Below, piece by piece: positions 1 through 12,000 of a stretch of 13,077 nt of DNA (the stretch's first letter is position 1; each line of letters begins with the position of its first letter). Below the pieces are notes generated by a model that saw nothing but the letters and a program-made list of their open reading frames with translations, did no database searches and was not told where the DNA came from. The translations under genes were made by a program, and so were the position numbers. This stretch comes from an uncultured Lachnospiraceae bacterium (GTDB lineage Bacteria > Bacillota > Clostridia > Lachnospirales > Lachnospiraceae), in assembly GCA_946406305.1 (NCBI GenBank), contig CAMJKC010000032.1:1-13077 (forward strand), in the 5' to 3' direction.

Positions 1-3000
1 GCAAGTCTATTTGTCAAATTATTTATCCTTTCCCCTGGTGTTATTACATCATAAGTATTTACATTGACAAGCATTGTTCCAGGAGATGTCTTTGAGTATT
101 CCGCTCTTTCAAATTTATAGTTCTTTATATGATAGCCCTTTCTTACAAATGGTTCTGTCGCAACTGTTATATACTCACTGTGTTTTATGCCTTGAATCTC
201 TAACTGGTGATTTCCAGTTAAGCCTGATTCATATATCAAATCATACTCTCTCTCTCTCCATATAGGGTATAAATCTACTGTTGACTTGTCATATCTTGCT
301 ATTCTTACAACTTTTTGTGCTTCGCTATATGTCGCTGTGCCATCCTTTGTAGTCCATCCATCAAAATAGAAGTAATCTAAATCGTATGGATTTTTTCTTA
401 TAGGATATTGATACTCTCCACCTTGAATATGGTCTTCATATTGTTCACCTTCTACTACATAGCTAACTCCATTACTATCTGTTGCTATTCCAGGATTATA
501 CCTTACATAGTATTCAAATAATTCCATATCAAAGTCAATCCACAACTGTTTTATGTCGCCTTCGCCTATAAGTGTAGTCAAGAGTTTTGGATGTAAAGTC
601 TTATCTGGTCTAAATATGAGTGAGTAAACTATTTCACTTGCAGAAGCCACATTTGTGTCGTTATAATTATCATACAACATACCATCACCTCTTGGTGTAG
701 TAAATGCTATACTCATATCACATTCTCTTGCATTAAATCTCGTTCCAGGTATTTGTCTAAATAAACCATTATCATTTGATGACAATAACTGGAATACATG
801 TGCCTCTCTATCATCAATCGTTTCAAAAGTATTGAAAACTGTTTTTATAAATCCATTTCCTGTTCCTATATAAGCACTTGTAGCAACTTTTATAGCTGAT
901 AGTAAACTACTACTTGTAGATATTCCCACTTTGTCTATGAGTTTATTTTCTGACACAGAGAACTCTCCATAAAACTGTACTGGTTCATCAATGCTAACTA
1001 TATTACTCTCACCAGTTACTATCTCGGTAGAGTTTCCATATATTCTTAAGATTACATTGTTCCTAAATACTACATTTTTGTCAATTTTTACAACAGGTAT
1101 ATTCTTTTCTACATTTCCAATATTAGCCTCGTTATTTGCAACTACTATTGCTCCTCTCTGCCTTCTTTCATCTATATCTACATTCGTATCTACTAAATTT
1201 AATATACCACCTGCTGATTTGTTCTGCCTTATAAAGTTATTCCCTTTAAAGTGGACATTCTTAGTTTCAAGAATATATCCACTCCTATTTATTGTAGAGT
1301 TGCTACTTATTGTTATGTCTCTAAATGTGCTTACTGATTCACTATAGCCTAATACTCCTCCTCCTATCTGGTTATCTTCAATAGTTACTGTGTCTAAGTT
1401 TATTGTCTTTGCTGTCATCATTCTTTCTTCTGTCTTTATATTAAATCCTTTTATAGTTGTATTTGACATATATAGATTTGAATTCTCTCCAGAGAAGAAT
1501 CTATCCTCTCCTGTATTTGCTCCATAGAAATTTACATGGCTTATATATGAACTTGATTCATCAGATGAGTTATAAATATTATCGCCATATACATTTATCT
1601 CTCCAATTCCATACATATGAATACTTCCATCAAATAATGCAAGCTCTTTATTATTATTTTTCTTTATGCTCGCTGCTTCATCTCTACAGTTTGTTATATA
1701 TATACCTGCTGTAGATGAAGATATGCTATCTACTGTCAAAGTCCTACCATTTAAGCAAAGGTATACTGCCCCTACTCCACCTTCAACTCTTATGGTAGAT
1801 AAAGATAAGTCATTTTTCAAATAATAATAACCTGTAGTTCCTTCGTTATTTATAGGTGCGAGTGTTGTATTAGAGCCATCCCACAACTCATAAGTATTTA
1901 TAACACTATGTGATGATATAAATGTGTGGTCACAAGCATCGTTTCTCCCTGCACCACACTCTTTATGTGTATGTGGAGCACTTGTTACTACATTATTTCC
2001 ATCCATCTTAAGAACTATTCTCTCATCTTTTGTATTATCTGCTATAAATACTTCACTATATTTTGTATCTGTAAATTCATCTACACTTTCTTCTGTCCAG
2101 TTTTCATATATAATACCAATTAAAAGTCTATGGGAGAACGCAACTTCCATCTTACTTTCTTTTGTAATAAATTTAGTGCCACTTATTTGGTCTATAAAGC
2201 CATCTATATTCTCTGACAAAATTTGATATATGTGTTCAGTTTCTGTCGCCGATTTATTGTTTATAACTCTTAACTCTGAATTTCCTACTCTTATATTTGA
2301 TCTTCTGTCAAGTCTTATACCTGCATGTTCTACTTTATCATTAGCCCTAAATGAGTTATTCTCTATTACAAGTGAACCTTTAACTAAAAGAAGTCCTTCA
2401 TTTGATATATTGATAATGTTTCCATTCATACTTGTAGAATCTCTTATCACAAGTTTTTCATCTTCTGCAATTTCAAATGTGGCATTGTCTATTTTTATGA
2501 AGCTACCATAAACTTCACCACCTCTTGACCCAATTATATCTGTCAAATTATCATCACTTTTTTCTATCACTATTTTCGCCTTATCTGATACGCTGAACAT
2601 TCCGTCCACAATAGCATTATACTCTGCTCGCATATTTTTAATACTTATTACCGCATTTTCTCCACTTGCTGCAATCATATTATTTACTGTGACAAAGTTT
2701 TCTAATACATCAATGTTTTCTATTTCCATTTTTCCTTTTGTATATAACATATTAGCATTTATAGTGTTTGCTTCAAATAAAGTATTTTTAATTATTGTGT
2801 TTGTCCTGCTATCTGCATAGAACATCGCCTGCCTATCGTAGAATTTCTTGAACGAACAATTATCTATAATGACTTGTTTATCGCCATCTCCATCAAAACT
2901 AAATCCATATTCACTTATATATCTACTTCCTTGCATAAAGTCACAACCATATGCAGTGAAATTATGAGTTATGCTCTTTGTCACATAATCTGCTGCTATA

Positions 3001-6000
3001 GTAATCCTATGTATTCCCATTATTGTCAAATTCATATTTGTAGAGAATACTGCATTTTGTGTATCAAGTTGTATACTTGCTGGCTGATAGAAACAAGTAG
3101 TAATAAATATTTCTGCCTCTTCGTTTGCTGCTACAAATCTAACTCCTTGCAATGAAAATCCATTAAGGCATATATATAATTTCCCTGTTACATTTATAGT
3201 AGTGTTATTTGTCATATTTGCAGTAAGATAATACCCACCTTGACTTATAGCCGCTGAGCCCCAAGGAGAATATCCTATAACCTCACTGTGACTACTTATA
3301 TGGTCACCATGAGAACATCTGCCACCAGGCATCACTCCACAAGCATAGTGTCTGTGGTCATTTGACCATATAGCTGTAAATGTAAATATAAGTCCGTTTG
3401 TCTTTGTAAGTTTTGAAATCTGTGCCCCATTTTTATAAGACATATTTAATTTATCTTGGTCCGCCTCTGAAGGAGTTCCATTAGGCAAAAGTGCACTTGT
3501 TATAATCCACCTCGTGAATGGACTTGTGCTGTTTGTAAATTGTAATAAAGACAAACTCTTTGTTTCATAATATCCAAAATTTTGATTAGGCATCGTCCCT
3601 GTGCCGTTTGCATCACCCTTATCAAATTTTATGGTATAAGTTATTTCTTCCCAAATAGCATATAATGGAACTCTACCATCTTCTTGCTGTGACATAGTTC
3701 TCACAACTTGACCTTCACTATAAATAGTACCAGTTGAACTTCGCCAGCCTTTAAACATAAAGCCTTCCATAGTAAACCCTGGAGACGAGTTAGAAGCTAT
3801 CGTCGCCGTAGGGTCAATAAGTCTATATACTTGTGAAGGAACACTTCCTTCTGCTCTATGCTGTTTTCCATCACTTCCAACAATAGGCATACTGTAGTAA
3901 CTAACAGTATAAATCGCCGCATCGGAAACTTGTGCAAAGGTTACAAGTCCTTTATCTTCCATACAAAGTGAATCTATTTCTGATGTCGTAGCAAAAGTTG
4001 TCCCTATCAAATCGCTCTCCATAAAATCTCTTGATTCATTTTGTATGCTCATAAGTTGCCAGCTCTTAAATCTCATATATCTTATAAAGAATCCACTTTC
4101 TGGTAGTTTAAATACTGACCTCGCCTTTACATTTGATATCGTTGCAGTTACACCTGTCGCATTTGGCTCTGTTGCAATAAATCGTATTGTGTAAGTATTT
4201 TCTCTCCACACTCCATAAAGATTTACTATCTTCTCACCTGTTTCGTTGATAACGCTCTCTGAAACATAGTCCATAAGCGGATATGCAACTTCATTTTCTT
4301 TTGCATCACTATGTGTCGCCCAACCTATCATAGTAAATCCATCTATAGAAAACCCATTTGTGTTATCACTAAGCTCTACATAACTCTTAGTAACTGGAGT
4401 ATCTTCAAGTGCATTCTTAGTATCTACATATACCCTTCCTTGACTATCTCTTGCTGTCCCCGAATTATAATGCACTATAAATGAAACTGATGCTATCCTT
4501 ACATCAGAATCAACAAGCAACACTGTAAGTGTCTCCTTGTATGCAGCGTCAACTGAAAATACATCTCTAACTGTTATTTGACCATACTCATTTACATTAT
4601 CATTTGTCCACTGTTTATATATAGTTCCTTCTCCACTATCTACTGCAAAGAATACCGTCATAACACTATCTCTTGCCTTAAATTTAGTTCCTCTCTTTTG
4701 CCTTAAGAATCCGTTATTACTCTTTGAATAAACTTGATAAACAGTTACATCTTCTATTGATAATGTTCTATTTGTTATATTGTTATTTATATATATTCTT
4801 GTATTTCCTACATTGAGAGTTGTGTTTTCATCTAAGTAAAGCCCTGCCGCTATGTTTTCGCCATCTCTGTTTGGCAACTCAAATGTATTATTTGAAATGT
4901 TTAAATCGCCAAATATATTATTAGTATTCCCTCCTGTGAGTTTCATAGCTACTTGCTCACCCTCAGTCATCAAGAATTTATTATTTGTTATTTTTACATT
5001 TGAATTTGTTCCAACTGTAAATGTCACATTGGTCGTATCGTTGAAATCAATTATATGTCCACCTGCTATTCTATTGTCCACAATATCAAGAGTCGCATCT
5101 TCATTTAGTGTAAATGTTGTATCTTCATTTGGATAATTAAAGCTCTGCCCAGATGCAAAATTGCTTAGGAGAGTGTTATTTACAATATTTTTCTCAAATT
5201 TAAGAGAACCCATGATGTCAAGTTTTGAGCCATAAGATAGAGGTTTTGCAAAATTACATCCTGTAAACGCTACACCTTCCATAGTCGTATGTATAATATT
5301 TTCACTTGTAGCATTCACACTCCTATAAAATGAATCAATGCTCAAATTTAAGAATTTCGTGTCTTTTATTTTTATATCTGCCACTTTTATTCTTTCATTT
5401 CTCGCTGTTGTTGTATCTGATATGAAATTATAAAGTATGAAATTATTTACTTGACTCATACTTCCTATTGTCACACCAGATAACAATACATGGTCATTAT
5501 TTTTATCGTCAAGCCTTGAAGCGGCATTCCCTTCTCCTACAACTGTTATGTTTCCGTTTAACCCAGAGAGCGATGTTCCATAAATATGCATCTTCCTATT
5601 TTCATTTTTATAAGCTTCTGAAGTTGTTCCTGTAAGTTTTCCTTCTCTTCCTGTATTCCACACTGTGCTATATTTTATATCTATATTATTTCTACCATAT
5701 ATGTATGAGTTATAATAATTTGTGCTTAAACCTCTGTTTATGAGAGAAACCTCACTTGTGACAAATGATGTCATAGTGCTTCTTATGTTCTCCATACAGT
5801 TAGTAATTCCAAAGTCTGGATATACTGAACCTGCTTTTTCATCACTATTAAGGACAAAAGTTGCTCCTTTTACATTATACCCATTTAAGCATAGGTAGAA
5901 ATTAGTATTGTTTATTACTATATTGCTATTATCTCCCAAGTCTATATCATCAAGCAAGTAATATCCTACTGTGTGATATTTATTTTCATATTGAGTATAA

Positions 6001-9000
6001 GTTTTGTCACTCATCGCAAGGAAGTCTTCTTTAGTGTATATAGGGTAGTAGTAAATCGCCTCTGTGTGAGAAGCACCCTCATGCTTACAATCAGTGCCTT
6101 CCTGTATTCCACAAACTTTATGCAAGTGTAATGCTATAACTACATTGTCTTCTTCCTTTTTAACAGCAAAAGCATCATTTGTAAATAAATCTGCCTTAAA
6201 CACTTTGTGATAAATTGTATCTGTATAACCTACGACTCTATCTACTGTAAAGTTTTTGTATATCGTTCCTGTATTTGGCTTTACTGCAAATGCGACATAT
6301 ACAAGAGAGTTATTTGCATTTATAGTTCCTGTCCTTTGGTCAATAGGCCCATCACTGTTGTAACTTAAAAGTTGATACATATATTGATTTGGATAATTTT
6401 TGATTATCTCTTCTGTTGCATCACTTGTATTGTTGTTAATTACAAGTGATGAATCGCCGTTTAAGTTTATTTTTGCACCACCACCAGAGAGAACTACTGC
6501 TCCTATCTTTCCTCTTGCAGATAAAACTTCATTTACTCCTGTTCCTTTAACTTTGTTATTTGTAACTGTCAAAAATCCATTCAAATATAAATTTGAGCCA
6601 CCTGGTACTTTTATAATTCCCTGTGGGGTAGCATCTGTGTTATCCATTCTTACGAGTTCACAGTTTTTAACATTTATATTCTTTTCAAGTTCAAGTATTC
6701 CATTACCAGATATATTAAATATGCTATTTGTGTACCCTTTTACATTTAATACATCTGTGTTCACAAGTGTCACACTGGTATTTGAAGGTATCGCCATAAA
6801 GTTGAGCCCTGACACATAATTATCAAAATGACAATTCTCTATTATTGCTTTACTTGTTCCACCCCCTACAAAGAATATATTTGTTGATGTTACTACATTG
6901 TCGTTAAAATAAGTAAAGTCTATATTAGAAGCAAAAAATTCCATATTTTGATTATTTGCCGCATAAATTCTATTTGATACAATCTTTATATTATTTACTT
7001 GATTCTCTTCTTCTGTAAAACTTCTTCCATATAAATATGTATTTGTGCTAAATGCAGTATTTATATTTTGATATGTAACAGTACTCTTTACTTCTCTACA
7101 ATTCGTAACATAAGTCTTGACATTTATGTAATCTGCTGTCCTTGTGCTATAAGCGAATTGGATGTTGTTTATGCTATATCCATTTAAACACAAATACAAA
7201 TCAGCTGTGGCTTTTACATCTATCATAATATCATCATTTCCAATGTCACTTCCAAGATAGAAGTTGCCACCTGCACTTAAAAGATTTCTTATTTCTGATA
7301 TGCTATATGTGTCATCTATTACGGCATAAACTAAATTTTCTGTATGTGACCCCATTCTACTATCGTGAATGCACTCGCTTTCAGTTGTAAGTCCACACAA
7401 AGTATGTGTGTGTCCACCGATTACTACATCATTTCCATCTAAAACTACTGAATAAGGATTTATTATATGGTCTGACTTAAAGCATTTAAAGTAAGAACCA
7501 AAGCTCACATCAGAAACTTTATCACTTGTAAAGCCTTTATACAAAATACCTGTCTGTTCTTCACCTGTAAATGCTACAACGAGGTAGTTATCTGCTACTG
7601 AAAATTTTGTCTCTTCTATCTGTTCTATTGCACCATCGTGTTTATCAAACAATATTTGATACATATAGTTTGAACCAGATGTTACAATTTCCCCTTCTTC
7701 TGCATTTGTTGAAAACGAAACATTTCTGTTTACTTTTACTCCACCACTTCCTATCTTTAATGCCCTGTTTCCAACTACATAGATACCACTTGCAAAATTT
7801 TCACTGCTTACACCGTCACAATTTATTGCCATGTTGTTAATAACAGAGAGTTTTCCTTTTATAAGTATGTCATCTGAATCTAAATACAAAATAGCTTGCT
7901 TTTCTCCTGTCCTCTCCATTGCATTAAATGTCATATCTACAAAAGCTTCATCTTCTATCGTAAATCTACCTTTTACATTGATAAACGATTTTTTAGCTAC
8001 AGTATTATATTCTATTTTGTTTTCGCCTGTCATACTTAAAGTGGCTTTTTCACTGTTGTATATAAATTCTTCTACTGAAATATTTCTGCTAAAATGCACT
8101 TTGTTTAATGTAATTTGACCTAAATTATTTATAAATTTCCCTGTGGCATTATAACTCGTTACATCTGCACTACTCATATAGAAGTGACCATTTTCTCCTT
8201 CAACGCTTATAGCAGGAATTGTAATGTTCGCAATATTACTTGTTATAGCTGCATTGTGTATTGTAAACGATTTTGTCTCATTTCTAATTATACTTCCCAT
8301 ATTTAAAACGGTCTTATTTCTATAACTATATATACCGCCATCTATATTCTTTATAAATGGGTCATTTCCAACTGTCATCGTTTGAGTTATATACCCTACA
8401 TCATCTTTACAGTTACATATATTTATAACTCCATCTCCACTTACAGAAGGTATTCCAAGAGTTTTTCCATTTAAGCAAATATTAAGTGTAACCCCTTCTT
8501 GCAAGTTAAGTTCATATACATCTACATCACTTATTGTTATATTGCTCATTAAATAATAATTTCCACCTTCTAAGAATTTATTTATTACCTCATTTTGGTT
8601 TGTAAACTCAAGAGGGGTATATATTATGCTTTGTGTGTGAACTACTCCGTCATGTTCACAGGCAGTTGTGTATGGACAACCACACACCTTGTGTGTTCCG
8701 TGTGAAACTTGTGTTATTACTACTCTTCTTTCTTCTGTCACATCAATTCCAAGAGCTACATTTTTAAGTGCTGTGTCTGCTGCGAATACTCTTAAGTGAG
8801 TGTCTTCTCCTATGCCATCTACATGTGAGTTATCAAAGTTCTCATATATAACTCCCTTTCCATCACTTGACTGTAAGGCTACTAAAAACACTGAACTTGT
8901 AGCGAGTCTTGTGCCTTCTATTTGCACTATAGGTATTTGGCTCGTTGTAGAGAGTATGCTATACATATATTGGTTTGGATACAATTCAAGTACATCTCTT

Positions 9001-12000
9001 GATGCATCTGATACATTATTTATTATTTTTGTATATCCATTTCCAACTTTAAGTTGTTGCCCTGCTCTTGTCAAAAGCACAGCACCTATATTATTTGCTC
9101 CTCTTACTATGTTTGTATTAGTTATTTTATTTTCTCTTACTGATAGTATTCCCTTATTTACTATTGATATATTGTTTACCAATAAATTTATATATGCCTG
9201 ATTTTCATTTTCATTATTTTTTCTCGTCAATTCATTATTTTCTATAATTAAACCTGCTGTTTCATTTATCTCAAGGTTTGTTGACGTTCTAATCAAATCT
9301 GATTTAATACCTTTTACTCTTCTTATGGTCGTAATTCCGTCATTGACCGATAAAAGATTCATAAACGAAGATTCCGTTTCCTCGTTTCCATAATTTATAT
9401 TCTCAAATAAATTATCTCCATACAAAGTTATTTGCTGTTCTATAAATTTCTCTTCAAATGATGCTCTTGATACTGTAAAATTTCTCGCATATACTGAACC
9501 CGTTCCTTTTATCAACGATTTTCTCTTTCCAAAATTTTTTATTTCTACATCATCTATGTGTATAGCCCTTCCAACTCCATTAAGTATTGTAGGTTCGCTC
9601 ACATTTATATTTGTATCTCCTTCTGCCAAAACCCCTTGTAAGGTAAGGGATAAAGAAGAAGCTGTCCCTATATTATTAAATATCAAATTTGTAGAAAGTT
9701 TTATATTCTTATTATTGCCATATATACCCAATTTTTCTATTTCAAACATATAATTACTTGTTTTATTTAATATATTTGATTCTTTATTTTTACAGTTTGT
9801 TATATATATTTTCTTTCCTCTTCCTTCAAAATTAACATTTTTTATAGAATGTCCATTTAAACACAAGAATAAATCATTGTTTAAACTTATACTTGTATCC
9901 TCTTCAAATGTTATATCTCTTATCAAAAATTTACTTCCACCTTCTTTTAAATATGAAATTATATCTTCATCTTTTTCAAAAGTAATTCTATGATATGTTT
10001 TTTCTCTATTTAATGTAGGGTCACTCATATGTGAAGTTTCCGCACTATCTTCTTTAAAATGTGTACAGCTTTGAGTTGCACCACATATCTTATGGTGATG
10101 AACTTCTATCACTACTCTATTTTCAAATCTTGCCACATCATATCCTATATCTTTATGTGCTGTAAACATCAACCTATAATCAAAATCAGTTACATAATTT
10201 ATTGATATAACACCTATTTCTTGCTCATTTGCAAATACTATATTGCTAAATTTATTTTTTTGATTTATATCCCCTGTAAATGATACAAATCCACCATAAT
10301 TATAAGAATATATTTCATATATAGGATTACTTCCATTTTTATTTTCAGATATATCTACATATCCCCAGCCAAGCAATATTTGACTTCCTGTTGATATACA
10401 CAGAGCAGAACTTATTACTTTTTTTACATCTCCACCCCTCGTTATTGTGTTATTTTTTATCTCCAAAATACCTGTCTGATTCAAATTGATATTTTTATTT
10501 ATGCTATCAATTTTTAATATACTTATATTTCTCATTTGAGAAAAGTTCATTTTATTATTTATTATATTTGTTCTTCCTTCATTTCCTATTTCCATTCCAT
10601 TTGTTAGTAATACAAAATCACGGCTCACACCTTCTACACTCGTCGTTTCATTATTTTCTATGTCTAATGATGAAAGATCTTCAACTTGCACCTTCGTCGT
10701 CCCTGATGTAAATATGAAATATGAGTCATCTGCTCCATATTTATTATTAATTATATAGTTACTGCTATAAAAATCAACATCACTATTTTCAAACGACATA
10801 AAGCCACCTGACACCACATTGTCTTCAAATCTGCTATTTTCTATAGTAGTATTAGAATTGACCATATTCATTAGGTATGTTGCATTAAGTGAATTGTTGC
10901 TAATCTTCGTATTTGCTATTAAAGTTTTCGTTCTTGTTATTTGCATGAATGGATGATTATAATTACTAAAGCCTTTAAATGTGCAACTTGAAAATGTTGC
11001 TACTGCTCTATCCTCTCCCCTTGGGGTTATGTTTACTGCACTCATACCAACCCCTTCTTTTCCTGTTACTTCTACTTTATACATTTCAAAATCATTTGTT
11101 GTTGTAACAAGTGCTGAAGCCAATACAGATATAGTTGAAACTCCTAAAATATGCCCATACCCTCCTGATATTACTGTATTATTATTATAAGCCTCAAAAC
11201 TACTATTTCCACTTACACAAGTAGTAATATAAACATTGTAATTTGCTCTCGCCGGCATAACAAATGAAGTATTTATGAGCTTATGACCATTTAAACAAAT
11301 ATGCAAATCTCCTGTCAATTCTATCTGAGATTGAGCTCCTAATGCTGTCACATCTTCTTCAAGGTAAATTCTACCTTCTGTTGGTATTTTTATATTATTA
11401 TATAATGGTTTATAATTATCTTCTCCTACTTTAATTTTATGCTCTCCTATGCCATAATGATTACACTCTTTAGAGTTATCCACTCCACAGACTTTATGAG
11501 CATGTTTTATAATAGCAGCACAATTATTATCTTCTAAATAGATGGATACATCTTTACTTGATTGTTTATCAATACTGAATGCTGTGTAAATCAAATCATT
11601 TCTATAATTTGCTACAGTCTCTCTTGTCCAGTTTCTAAAAATTATACCTGTGCCATCTGTAGCACTGAAAAATATTCCTTCTACTCTCGTATTTTCACCA
11701 TCAAATAAACTTTCTTCACCCCCACTGTATTCAAATATTCCTTTATCATGTGTGCAATATACTTGATACATATAATCTTTTCCTGTTTCAATTTTAGTTT
11801 GACCATCATCTGTATATGAATGATTATTTTTTACCACTATAGCATCTCCACCTACATATATACTTTTTGTGTTATATATAGCAGCTACAATTCCTTCATT
11901 TCTTTCACCTTCTAAAATATATTTATTATCTGTAATATTTAAACCACCATAAAAACTATATTCTAATTCACCTCTGCCTATTATAGCTTGATCGCCTCTT

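Noticed and set aside
4491..6128. Beta-helix units as pectate lyase or another polysaccharide-degrading enzyme
   Set aside because: No catalytic Asp/Arg/Lys cluster of the pectate lyase or glycoside hydrolase 28 families was recognised, and the repeated-bead layout points to a structural role. Enzyme activity cannot be excluded without a profile search.
6400..6819. Plus-strand open frame of 139 codons, and about 15 shorter plus-strand frames across the window
   Set aside because: All lie opposite the giant minus-strand frame, have low-complexity Ser/Leu/Phe-rich translations typical of the complement of an Asn/Ile/Thr-rich gene, and show no domain. They are shadows.
10254..10425. T7 runs (about 10255-10261 and 10419-10425) as terminators or phase-variable tracts
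   Set aside because: No GC-rich stem precedes them, the frame continues through them, and runs of seven are expected by chance in this AT-rich stretch.
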